Assembly: GCF_041583195.1 (NCBI RefSeq)
Contig: NZ_JBFHGL010000005.1
Coordinates: forward strand, 62,001 to 126,000
Origin: Sulfurimonas sp.
GTDB lineage: Bacteria > Campylobacterota > Campylobacteria > Campylobacterales > Sulfurimonadaceae
Reading direction: 5' to 3'
Length of the DNA stretch: 64,000 nt
Of this stretch, positions 34,064 to 42,061 are shown one piece after another. Position numbers and translations under genes: made by a program. Below the pieces are notes generated by a model, which worked only from the letters and a program-made list of their open reading frames with translations, was not told where the DNA came from and made no database searches. Numbering within the stretch: position 1 is the first letter of the stretch; the number at the start of each line of letters is the position of its first letter.

Positions 34064-35518
34064 TTATGCGTAGTTCGGAACTACAATTTCAAGCGAGCTT
34101 AAAACTTCTTCGTTTTGTTCTTCTTTATCAAAGTAGTTATACTCTTGACTCGCTTGTTGGTTCTGGCTGTGATTTTGCTGTTGATTAGCTTGACCACTAT
34201 CTGAACCGCTATTAAAATTTAATGAAGCATTTTGTATTCCATTATTATTTAGCTGAGCTCTTAGATCATTTGCATTCATAGCAAGTGCATTGATTGCAGC
34301 ATTGTTTGATGTTATGTTTACATGTAAGTTTTTACCACGCTGAACTACAGTCAAATCTACTTCACCTAATCTTTGCGGGTTAAGTTGAACTTTAATTCTT
34401 GTAAAGGGTGCTTTATAATTTTCGATTGCCTGTTTAACATCTTGTGAAAGATATTTAGTCATCTGTTTAGCTTCGTTTAACTTCACTTCAAAACTATCTG
34501 CTTTTGGTGCATTAAATCCATCAACTTTTGATGTATTTTGCTCAGAACTATCACCTCTTAAAAGACTCTCTAATGATTTTTGAGCCTCAGTTGTCGCACT
34601 TGGAGCAATAACCCTTGCAGTTGCAACTGAAAAGTCTGATGTTAGTTTTGAAATACCATCACTTTTTTGTCCCTTTTCACCGCGAAGTAAAAGTTTAAGC
34701 GTTTCATCTGCTCTTTCTTTTGCAGTTTTTGGCTCAGGAGTTTTAAACTCTCTTGCTTGTAATGTCTGCTCTGTAGTTACAGCTTGTTGAGTCTGTGCTT
34801 TAAATAGTGGTGTCTCTTTTACAGTACTTACAGAAGCTGTTTTAACTTCATTTTTTACTTTTTGACTCTGTTCATTAAAATCTATATCAGCATTTTGTGA
34901 TTGATTCTTTTGTTGAGCCGCCTCTTTTTTTGTGTTTAATTTAAGATTAGGTGTATCTATATCAGTCGCTTTAGCATCTGATTTTTTTTCACTCTTAGTA
35001 TGTTTGTCAGTATCTAATAGTTCAGATTCAATAGATTTTAGACTCTTATGTTCATTTACTTTTTCTACTGTGATTTTTGATACGTCAATATCAAATTTTT
35101 TAGCAAGCTGTACCAAACCTTTTAAAGTTTTCGGTAACTCATCAATTTGAGCTTTTTTATAACCATCTGTTTGGGTTATTTGATGTTTTAAGTACTCTTT
35201 TGCATCTTTAATAAGTGCTTTTAACTCTTCAGAAGTAAGATTTTTTGTAGCTGCTGGATTAAGATCTAAAGGATCGTTTTTTAATAGAGCTAACAGCGTA
35301 TCTTCTTTACTTGTTTTAGCAGAGCTAACTTCAAGATCTTTATCGTCAAGTGCTAAAACCAAAGCCCCGTTTTGTAGTGTTTTTGTATCTTTACCTTTGG
35401 CACCGTGTAAAAGTTCACTAAAAGAGAGTGTTCCTTTTGTCTCGTTTGCTTCACTAGGAGTTGATAAATTTAATGGTGATGTCGATTTTGAATCGCTTTT
35501 AGTGCTAATTGCTACCAT
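34064..35518 (-). CDS. fliK: flagellar hook-length control protein FliK
   Basis: 484 residues. The C-terminal about 90-residue Flg_hook domain is recognisable by RIKVQLNPQRLGEVDLTVVQ, VNITSNNAAINALAMNA and LRAQLNNNGIQNASL, before a Gln/Asn-rich tail. The rest is low-complexity Lys/Thr/Ser/Glu-rich sequence, expected for the extended molecular ruler part that senses hook length and switches export from hook to filament. First gene of the fliK-flgD-flgE unit; the ribosome site AAGGAGAAAATT precedes the ATG, about 57 bases from the -12 element of its sigma-54 promoter. Confidence 0.9.
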   Translation of the reverse strand: MVAISTKSDSKSTSPLNLSTPSEANETKGTLSFSELLHGAKGKDTKTLQNGALVLALDDKDLEVSSAKTSKEDTLLALLKNDPLDLNPAATKNLTSEELKALIKDAKEYLKHQITQTDGYKKAQIDELPKTLKGLVQLAKKFDIDVSKITVEKVNEHKSLKSIESELLDTDKHTKSEKKSDAKATDIDTPNLKLNTKKEAAQQKNQSQNADIDFNEQSQKVKNEVKTASVSTVKETPLFKAQTQQAVTTEQTLQAREFKTPEPKTAKERADETLKLLLRGEKGQKSDGISKLTSDFSVATARVIAPSATTEAQKSLESLLRGDSSEQNTSKVDGFNAPKADSFEVKLNEAKQMTKYLSQDVKQAIENYKAPFTRIKVQLNPQRLGEVDLTVVQRGKNLHVNITSNNAAINALAMNANDLRAQLNNNGIQNASLNFNSGSDSGQANQQQNHSQNQQASQEYNYFDKEEQNEEVLSSLEIVVPNYA

Positions 35519-35574
35519 AATTTTCTCCTTAGTTTCCCTTATTTTTGGGATTTTATATTTAATCTATATAAATA

Positions 35575-35593
35575 AAGCATAAAGAGTTCCAAA
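35575..35593 (-). promoter_or_regulatory. sigma-54 promoter of fliK-flgD-flgE operon
   Basis: Minus strand TTTGGAACTCTTTATGCTT: GG at 35590-35589 and GC at 35578-35577 with 10 bases between, the RpoN spacing, and the same GGAAC type as the flgE promoter. It overlaps the divergent sigma-28 promoter. Confidence 0.8.
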
Positions 35594-35606
35594 CTTTTGT
35601 CGATAT
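35580..35606 (+). promoter_or_regulatory. sigma-28 (FliA) promoter of the small secreted protein gene
   Basis: TAAAGAGT (35580-35587), 11 bases, then GTCGATAT (35599-35606), matching the FliA consensus TAAAGTTT-N11-GCCGATAA in spacing and most positions. The predicted start site falls at or next to the ATG at 35614. Overlaps the opposing sigma-54 promoter by 14 bases. Confidence 0.65.
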
Positions 35607-35613
35607 AAACTTC

Positions 35614-35874
35614 ATGAAAAAAATATTTTTATATGCGATGCTAATTGTTTCTTTGTCTGAGGCTAGTTCTTTTGAAATAAAAGAGAATAATAAGATGTTT
35701 GATCTGTCCATGTTTAATACAGATTCAAATAAAAGAGTAGTACATACAGATCGAGAAGTAAAATGCAGAATGGTATGTGATCGAAAGATCAACAAAGAGG
35801 AGTTATTAAAATCTGCAATTAGTTTTTATAAAAACTCAAAAGATTATCATTTTGAAATTAATTCATATAAATAA
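35614..35874 (+). CDS. small secreted protein under flagellar sigma-28 control
   Basis: 86 residues with a signal peptide (MKKIFLYAMLIVSLSEASS) and a mature part of about 67 residues with two cysteines (VKCRMVCDRK) that could form a disulfide. No family recognised. Its promoter looks like a FliA (sigma-28) site whose start point would fall at the ATG, and no Shine-Dalgarno is visible, so the mRNA may be leaderless. Divergent from fliK, suggesting a late flagellar-class gene. A non-structural secreted or periplasmic motility factor is plausible. Its 3' end overlaps the convergent gene by 28 bases. Confidence 0.65.
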   Translation: MKKIFLYAMLIVSLSEASSFEIKENNKMFDLSMFNTDSNKRVVHTDREVKCRMVCDRKINKEELLKSAISFYKNSKDYHFEINSYK

Positions 35875-36263
35875 GATATATCCTTCTTGCAATACTTTTT
35901 AACACCTACCTGCAAAGACTCTATAATTTCATCACTATTTTCCCCATCTTTTGGATAAGACACCATATAACTTGATATATCTTGTTTAAAGAATTTGTCA
36001 AACATCGCTTTGACAACTCCTGCTCCGTACTTATCAGTATATGGAAGAAGAAAAAAATAATCTTTTTGTGAGTTTACAACAGAATCAGAATGTCTAAGCA
36101 CATTCTCTATGGACGACTTAATATCTTTGCCTTTGTGATCCGTTAAATCACAATAAAGAATAGTTAAACTCTCAGCTCTATTTTCGTCAAGTCTGCTGGT
36201 AATACCGATATTTAATTCTATTAGCTGTTTAAGATCAGAATATTTAAAATGAACACCTGCCAT
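35847..36263 (-). CDS. degenerate GGDEF-like protein
   Basis: 138 residues. The middle follows the GGDEF-domain skeleton (LTILYCDLTDHKG, then VLRHSDSVVNSQKDYFFLLPYTDKYGAG), where a cyclase would have RxxD, GGDEF and the following ILLP strand. Here the active loop reads NSQKDY, so cyclase activity is excluded; RHSD sits where the I-site RxxD would be. It may be a c-di-GMP-binding or decoy domain, or merely share the nucleotide-cyclase fold. The ribosome site AAGGGGTAGTTGT precedes the ATG. Assignment to the fold is by pattern only. Confidence 0.6.
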   Translation of the reverse strand: MAGVHFKYSDLKQLIELNIGITSRLDENRAESLTILYCDLTDHKGKDIKSSIENVLRHSDSVVNSQKDYFFLLPYTDKYGAGVVKAMFDKFFKQDISSYMVSYPKDGENSDEIIESLQVGVKKYCKKDISYLYELISK

Positions 36264-36303
36264 ACAACTACCCCTTATTTAATATAAAATAGTATATCTA
36301 AAA

Positions 36304-37284
36304 TTACAAAATATTATACTTATTAGCTTCTTCTCTACTCTCTAGTGCTGATGCATTTTGCTCAACATCATCAAAAGATATAATATAAGTATCTTCCGGC
36401 TTTGCTTTTGTGTATGTAAGCATTATATTTGCTGCTAGAGTTTTATCTTCTTCACATGCACTTTTACTTAAAAGCCCATGAGGTCCAGGAATTCCAATAG
36501 TTCTTAAATGGAAGTATTTGTCATTATCAATATCTTGTAAAAATGTATTCTCATCCTGGTTGCGTCCAACTACAAGTTTTGCACCATTTGGTAGTCTAAG
36601 ATGACGACCAAATTTCATAACAGGAATATCTTTTACTTCAAAATCCTTCTCATGATCCATATAGTCAAACATCTTTTTACCAAAGTTCTCATCTGTTAAA
36701 AGACATCCACCGCCTGGAGATTCAAAATCTTCTAAACCGATCTCTTTTGCAAGCTCTAACTGTCTGTCACGACTGCGTCCTACTATGCCTTCAAGCTTTT
36801 CTCTGTCTACCCAGCCATTTTCCTCTGCAATTGTAGGTTTCATTGCTTTTGCAGACATTGGACGAAGTAAAAGTCCTTCTACATCACCGTCTTGTACAAC
36901 AGTTTGAAGTGCATCTTTGTTTTGACTCATTGGGCGCTGACCCATAACTTCACCGCTTATTAAAAAGCTTGCACCTTCAGCTTCCATAATTCTCTTAGCA
37001 ACAGCAAACATCTTTGCATGACAGTCAATACATGGGTTAAAGTTCTTCCCATAACCGTGTTTTGGTGAGAAAAGTACGTCTTGTAAGTATTCATCTTCAA
37101 TATTTACTATCTTTAACTCTGCACCAACTTGTTTACACATGTTTTCCATATGTTCACGTCTGTCTTTAGTACTACCAAAACCTGTAGATATATTTACAGC
37201 TACTACGTCTATGCCTTGATCAATTATAAGTTTCATTGCTAGTGTGGAGTCTAATCCACCTGAGAAAAGAGCTATTGCTTTCAT
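36304..37284 (-). CDS. PP-loop ATPase, ThiI/MnmA-like tRNA thiolation family
   Basis: About 326 residues. The PP-loop ALFSGGLDSTLAMKL begins the protein, followed by NFNPCIDCHAKMF, ISGEVMGQRPMSQ and SPGGGCLLTDENFGKKM. CIDCH and GGGC provide cysteines for persulfide or Fe-S chemistry, as in tRNA sulfurtransferases. The closest named families are ThiI (4-thiouridine) and MnmA (2-thiouridine); the C-terminal domain (about 200-326) is neither THUMP nor rhodanese, so the exact modification is unsure. I start at the ATG 37284, which has AAGGAAAAAA directly upstream, rather than ATG 37308. Confidence 0.78.
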   Translation of the reverse strand: MKAIALFSGGLDSTLAMKLIIDQGIDVVAVNISTGFGSTKDRREHMENMCKQVGAELKIVNIEDEYLQDVLFSPKHGYGKNFNPCIDCHAKMFAVAKRIMEAEGASFLISGEVMGQRPMSQNKDALQTVVQDGDVEGLLLRPMSAKAMKPTIAEENGWVDREKLEGIVGRSRDRQLELAKEIGLEDFESPGGGCLLTDENFGKKMFDYMDHEKDFEVKDIPVMKFGRHLRLPNGAKLVVGRNQDENTFLQDIDNDKYFHLRTIGIPGPHGLLSKSACEEDKTLAANIMLTYTKAKPEDTYIISFDDVEQNASALESREEANKYNIL

Positions 37285-37357
37285 TTTTTTCCTTGTTAAG
37301 GCCCCCATAAATAATATTATGGACTCACCTAAATTTGATGAAATTTTAGCATAATTT

Positions 37358-38989
37358 TTATTTTAACTTTTCAATTATCCCTCTAAGTTTTCGTATCTCA
37401 AAAGCTTTTTGCTCAAAAGGGATATCTTGACGCATATTTATCTTTTTTAACTCACGGTTATAATGTTTAGATAAAAAAGTATTAAGTTCTAATTGAAGTT
37501 CATCCTCACTTTCAATAACTTTAATACTTTCATCAACCGAAATTGCCATAATGCTAGGATCGCTGATTTGATTTGAGATTACTAATGAAAATTCATTTTG
37601 ATGAAACTGCAGTATGGATGGATCTAAAACATCTAAAACCTGTGTAAGCATATGTGGTTTTTCAAGTAGAGTTTTTATCAAACTTAGTTCCCACATGTCC
37701 CTATGCGATGAGTTGTTAATAACTTGTGTGTTATTTGTTTGAGTATTGTTAGTTTGGTTAGCTAACCTTACAAAAGAAGGACTAATCGAGAGTCTTGATG
37801 CTAAATAAGTTTTATACTCCTCTTGAAGTATAGGTGAGAGTGTTTTAAGATAAGCTATCCCATCTTGCATACATGCTTCTTTTGCCTTTGGATCTCTTAG
37901 ATCATAAAGAGATAAGATCTCATCAAGTACAAATTCAATAAATGGTTTAGGACTTCGAAACATAGACGCCAAATCTTCTATACGCCCATCTTTTACCATA
38001 TCTGCAGGATCTAAGCCTCCACCAAAAATTACAACACCACCGCTAAATCCGCTTGCACTTAAAAGCTTACTTGCTTTTAGTGCAGCTGCACGACCTGCTT
38101 TATCACCATCATATGCCATAATAACTTTTGGCTCACCTTTTCTTAAAAGCGGTAGGTGTTCAGGTGTTAGAGCCGTACCCAAAGTTGCAACGGCATTACT
38201 AAAGCCTGCTTGGTGAAGCATAATAACATCAAGATAACCCTCTGTTATAATGATCTCTTTTGTTTTATGGAGTGTTTGTTTTGCATGATGATATGCATAT
38301 AAAAGGCGTGACTTATTAAAAAATGGCGTCTCAGGCGAGTTAACATATTTGGCCTGATGTCCGCTGATAGTCCTACCGCCAAATCCGACTAACGCTCCGT
38401 TTGCAGAGTGTATAGGGAATGTTATACGTTCGATAAAACGTGAAAAATATCTACCGTTGTCATATCCTACTACCCCCATATCTACAGCCTCTTTAAGCGT
38501 AAACATTTGTGAAGTAATATAGTTCATAGTTGACTGTGAATCTGGTGCATAACCTATACCAAATTTCTCGACACTACTCTCATATATTCCACGTTCGTGC
38601 AGATAACTTGTAGCATCTTGACGTGATGTAAGCAAACTTTGGTAGTATCCGTTTAACTTGTCCATAACTTGTGAGCGCGGTTTGTTATTTTTTTTGTCCG
38701 TGTATGAAAGTGTAAAGTTATAAGTATCTGCTAACTTTTCTATAGCTTCAGGATAGTTTAGCTTCTCATACTCCATAGTAAACTTAATGCTGTCACCACC
38801 GGCACCACAACCAAAACAGTGGTATATTTGTTTTGAAGGGCTCACAACAAAAGATGCAGTTTTTTCATCGTGAAACGGGCATGGTGCTTTAAAGTTTGCA
38901 CCTGCTTTTTTCAGCTCTACATACGAACCTACTACATCAACAACATCAAGTTGTGCCTTTAAGGCATCTATGGACTCTTGGGTAATCAT
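37358..38989 (-). CDS. dnaG: DNA primase DnaG
   Basis: About 543 residues. The N-terminal zinc-binding domain has CPFHDEKTASF and YHCFGCGAGGDS (C-x2-H ... C-x2-C). The catalytic core follows with the toprim motif EGYLDVIMLHQAGF and AYDGDKAG. The C-terminal helicase-binding region is about 430-543. It makes RNA primers at the replication fork with DnaB. The frame is open to an ATG at 39007, but a TATAAT box (38997-39002) lies between; the start at 38989 gives MITQESIDALKAQ, the usual DnaG beginning, with no Shine-Dalgarno, again suggesting a leaderless message. Confidence 0.94.
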   Translation of the reverse strand: MITQESIDALKAQLDVVDVVGSYVELKKAGANFKAPCPFHDEKTASFVVSPSKQIYHCFGCGAGGDSIKFTMEYEKLNYPEAIEKLADTYNFTLSYTDKKNNKPRSQVMDKLNGYYQSLLTSRQDATSYLHERGIYESSVEKFGIGYAPDSQSTMNYITSQMFTLKEAVDMGVVGYDNGRYFSRFIERITFPIHSANGALVGFGGRTISGHQAKYVNSPETPFFNKSRLLYAYHHAKQTLHKTKEIIITEGYLDVIMLHQAGFSNAVATLGTALTPEHLPLLRKGEPKVIMAYDGDKAGRAAALKASKLLSASGFSGGVVIFGGGLDPADMVKDGRIEDLASMFRSPKPFIEFVLDEILSLYDLRDPKAKEACMQDGIAYLKTLSPILQEEYKTYLASRLSISPSFVRLANQTNNTQTNNTQVINNSSHRDMWELSLIKTLLEKPHMLTQVLDVLDPSILQFHQNEFSLVISNQISDPSIMAISVDESIKVIESEDELQLELNTFLSKHYNRELKKINMRQDIPFEQKAFEIRKLRGIIEKLK

Positions 38990-38996
38990 AAATGAG

Positions 38997-39002
38997 ATTA
39001 TA
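38997..39002 (-). promoter_or_regulatory. -10 box of dnaG
   Basis: Perfect TATAAT on the minus strand, 7 bases before the dnaG ATG at 38989; a start point at the usual distance coincides with the ATG. Confidence 0.45.
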
Positions 39003-39121
39003 TCCATATGTGCTTTAAATTTGAATGTAATATAATATTATTTATACTTATTATATATATAACTTAAGCATATTTTTATGCCTGATTGATAGAATTCTAC
39101 AAATAATTTAAAAGGACAAAC

Positions 39122-39586
39122 ATGACAAAAATCATCATTTCTATTTTAGTAACATTAACTTTCTCACTAACAGCATCTGCATATGATCAAGCAAAAGCCG
39201 AGTCTTTCAATAAGTTTTATTCAAACTTTACTCATAATGCGTGTGCAAACTCAAAACTTTTTATCGAAGCAGAAGAGGTTATTCAAAAAATAGTTAAAAA
39301 AGAAAGCTATGTACTATTAGATGTGAGAACTAAAGCTGAAAAATCAATAGCAGCTATCAGTGAGAAAAATAGCTTAGATATCGAGCTGAAAGATCTGTTT
39401 AAAAAAGAAAATTTAGATAAATTACCAAAAGATAAAACAATTTTTCTTGTTTGTCACAGCGGGACTAGAGCTGTTTTAGCAGCTCCTGGACTATTACAGC
39501 TTGGATTTAAAAATATTCACATTGTTAAAGGCGGATTTGTAGCCATAGCTAATGCAGCTAATCCAAAAAATACATTTACTAAATAA
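39122..39586 (+). CDS. periplasmic rhodanese-like protein
   Basis: 154 residues: signal peptide (cleavage after LTASA), then a rhodanese domain (about 45-150). VLLDVRTKAEKSIA is the conserved LDVR segment, and the active loop is VCHSGTRA, with the cysteine that would carry a persulfide. Single-domain periplasmic rhodaneses are common in sulfur-oxidising Campylobacterota and may handle sulfane sulfur. One extra cysteine (NACANSK) is in the N-terminal part. Ribosome site AAAAGGACAAAC precedes the ATG; TAGAAT upstream may be its -10. Confidence 0.88.
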   Translation: MTKIIISILVTLTFSLTASAYDQAKAESFNKFYSNFTHNACANSKLFIEAEEVIQKIVKKESYVLLDVRTKAEKSIAAISEKNSLDIELKDLFKKENLDKLPKDKTIFLVCHSGTRAVLAAPGLLQLGFKNIHIVKGGFVAIANAANPKNTFTK

Positions 39587-39612
39587 AATTAGGCAAAACA
39601 AAATAATTTGGA

Positions 39613-39618
39613 TATAAT
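39613..39618 (+). promoter_or_regulatory. -10 box of rpsU
   Basis: TATAAT about 40 bases before the rpsU ATG, giving a leader of about 33 bases. Confidence 0.5.
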
Positions 39619-39657
39619 TCGAGTTCAAAAATTTTTAAAGAAAGTGGGTGATGTGAT

Positions 39658-39870
39658 ATGCCAGGTATCGTACTACGTGCAGATGATAATTTTGATGCAG
39701 CTTATAGACGTTTCAAGAAGCAGACTGACCGTAACTTAATCGTTACAGAAGCTCGTGCTCGCCGTTTCCATGAAACAGAAACTGAAAAGCGTAAAAAATT
39801 CAAAATTGCATCTCGTAAGAAAATGCTTAAACGTCTTTATATGATGAGACGTTACGAATCACGCCTATAA
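39658..39870 (+). CDS. rpsU: 30S ribosomal protein S21
   Basis: 70 residues, the usual S21 length, highly basic. Contains [16 protein letters not shown] and [12 protein letters not shown], typical of S21. It binds near the 3' end of 16S rRNA and helps initiation on Shine-Dalgarno messages. It stands alone rather than in the rpsU-dnaG-rpoD arrangement of E. coli, although dnaG lies 0.7 kb away on the other strand. A strong hairpin terminator overlaps its stop. The upstream sequence has GTGGGTGATGTGAT before the ATG. Confidence 0.96.
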   Translation: MPGIVLRADDNFDAAYRRFKKQTDRNLIVTEARARRFHETETEKRKKFKIASRKKMLKRLYMMRRYESRL

Positions 39871-39892
39871 TATAAGCCTTCGGGCTTATATT
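39869..39892 (+). terminator. rpsU terminator
   Basis: Ten-base perfect arms AATATAAGCC and GGCTTATATT around a stable TTCG tetraloop, starting at the rpsU stop codon. The T-tract is short (ATATTC). Confidence 0.75.
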
Positions 39893-39906
39893 CGCACAAA
39901 CTACTT

Positions 39907-41982
39907 TTAATTAGAACTAACTCTATTTCTTCCATTCTCTTTTGATCGATATAAAAACTCATCAGCACTCTTATATATTTCGTCCATATCTTGTATTGAA
40001 TTAGCTTCAATTGATACTAATCCCATAGAAGCAGTAACATACTCTGAAGCCGAATTATTTTCATGTTCAATTTTAAGGCCTTCTATATTTGAGCGAACAA
40101 TTTCTGAGAACTCCTTAGCTGTATTTAAATTTTCCGCACTAAATACTATTCCGAACTCTTCACCACCAAGTCTAAAACAATAATCATCAGCCCTTCTAAG
40201 TGAATTTTTAAGTACCTGAGCAACTTCCTTAAGTACAGTATCTCCCATTTGATGTCCGTATGTATCGTTATATTGTTTAAAATGATCGATATCCATAATT
40301 AAAAAATTAACTGACTTATTTTCCCTTTTGGATCTGTTTACAACCTCTTCAAAAACCTGATTAAAATGTCTTCTATTATAAATTCCAGTTAAACCATCAG
40401 TAATAGATATCTGCTCAATACGTTTTTTATCTGTAATATCATGACGAATTGCTGTATATCCAGTTTTATTTCCTTTTGAATCGTATGTAGGAGATATAAT
40501 TGCTTCAACCCAGTAAAAACCACCATCTTTTTTTAAGTTTTTAATCTCACCTGTCCAAGTTTTATCTGAAACAATTGTATTCCACATATTTTTATAGATG
40601 CTGCTTTGCATATCTGGATGTCTAACTATATTATGCTTTTTTCCTATCAGCTCTTCTCTTGAATAACCGCTAATTTCACAAAAAGCCTTTGAAACATATG
40701 TAATTGTCCCTGCTAGATCTGTAGATGATGTTATTACCTCTTCATCTATTAAAGATATATACTCTTCTATTTGCTTTTCATGCTCTTTTTTTTCTGAAAT
40801 ATCATATGAAAGTCCCATATAACCTATTAAGTTATCAGTATCTGGTTCAGTTAATTTCGAAATATGGATTAATGCGGGAAACTCTTTGCCGTCTTTTGCA
40901 ACATAAGTCCATTCATCACTATTTTCTAGACCTAATTCACTTTTTAATACAAAAACTTTAAATCCTGGTGTTAAATCTATAGAAAATTTTTCACTTAGCT
41001 CTTTTGCTCTTTGTATAACTTCATCTTTTTTATGAAAAATTGCAGGTGACTGTTTGCCTATTAATTCTTCAGCCTTGTATCCTAACAATTTTTCTGCTGT
41101 TTTATTAAACATAGTAATAGTACCTGATGTGTCTGTAGCAACTATAGCAAAAGAAGAGTTATCAAATACAGTTTCCATATATGCTTTTGTCAACATTGTT
41201 TCGTTTAAAATTTTTTCTAACTCTTGCTGCTTATCTTTCAACTCGTTTTCTACTAAAACTTTTTGTGTAATATCTAATACTGTACCGATAGATTTAACAA
41301 CTACATTATCCTGTACAAGATGTTCACAACGCTCTTCAACATATTTTACTGTTTTGTCTTTTGTAATAACTCTATGTGTAATTTTATATGGAGAGAGATC
41401 TTCTATAGATTTTGAATAGGCATTATTTACAAGGTCATGATCATCAGGGTGAATATATTTTAAAAAAGCTTCATAAGTTGCGTCAAACTCTTGTGGTTCA
41501 AGACCAAATATTCTATATACTTCATCTGACCAATACAGTTCATTTTTGATTAAATCAAGTTCCCAGTGACCTATATGTGCGATTCGCTGTGCTGAATTTA
41601 AAGCTTTTTGTTTCTCTTCAAGCTTTTTTTGTAATCGTTTTTTATCAGTTATATTTCTGATAACAACAACCATCATACTGTGCTTGGTATTTAAAGTAAC
41701 TGTTATTTCTACATCTATTGTAGAACCGTCTTTTTTCCTATGTATTGTCTCAAATCGGGCTGAACCATTTTTGTGAATGTAATCGATACGTTGTTGTATT
41801 ATTTCAGGTGTATCTATCACCTCAATATCATTAACGCATAGTTGCAATAGTTCTTCACGAGTATAGCCTACCATATCAGCGTATGATTGATTTACATCAA
41901 CCATACAACCTTTATCGTTGAGAATCCAAAAACCATCTTTGGAAACTTCTATAATAGACTTATAAAATTCGCTATTAATCAT
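39907..41982 (-). CDS. diguanylate cyclase with four PAS domains
   Basis: 691 residues: four PAS segments (about 5-125, 135-250, 265-395, 405-520) and a C-terminal GGDEF domain (about 525-691). The fourth PAS has HNIVRHPDMQSSIYKNMWNT, the Aer-like FAD-binding type; the others are generic PAS/PAC (GCMVDVNQSYADMVGYTREE; IVATDTSGTITMFNKTAEKL). The cyclase is intact, with RLGGEEF and the I-site RxxD (RADD) five residues before, so product-inhibited synthesis is expected. No membrane helix, so a cytoplasmic multi-signal sensor. Ribosome site GAGGAATAGTA precedes the ATG. Confidence 0.9.
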   Translation of the reverse strand: MINSEFYKSIIEVSKDGFWILNDKGCMVDVNQSYADMVGYTREELLQLCVNDIEVIDTPEIIQQRIDYIHKNGSARFETIHRKKDGSTIDVEITVTLNTKHSMMVVVIRNITDKKRLQKKLEEKQKALNSAQRIAHIGHWELDLIKNELYWSDEVYRIFGLEPQEFDATYEAFLKYIHPDDHDLVNNAYSKSIEDLSPYKITHRVITKDKTVKYVEERCEHLVQDNVVVKSIGTVLDITQKVLVENELKDKQQELEKILNETMLTKAYMETVFDNSSFAIVATDTSGTITMFNKTAEKLLGYKAEELIGKQSPAIFHKKDEVIQRAKELSEKFSIDLTPGFKVFVLKSELGLENSDEWTYVAKDGKEFPALIHISKLTEPDTDNLIGYMGLSYDISEKKEHEKQIEEYISLIDEEVITSSTDLAGTITYVSKAFCEISGYSREELIGKKHNIVRHPDMQSSIYKNMWNTIVSDKTWTGEIKNLKKDGGFYWVEAIISPTYDSKGNKTGYTAIRHDITDKKRIEQISITDGLTGIYNRRHFNQVFEEVVNRSKRENKSVNFLIMDIDHFKQYNDTYGHQMGDTVLKEVAQVLKNSLRRADDYCFRLGGEEFGIVFSAENLNTAKEFSEIVRSNIEGLKIEHENNSASEYVTASMGLVSIEANSIQDMDEIYKSADEFLYRSKENGRNRVSSN

Positions 41983-42061
41983 TACTATTCCTCAGCGTAA
42001 AATATAATAATCTAACTTCAATTCATGTATTATACTTATTTTTATAATATAACAAAAACTT

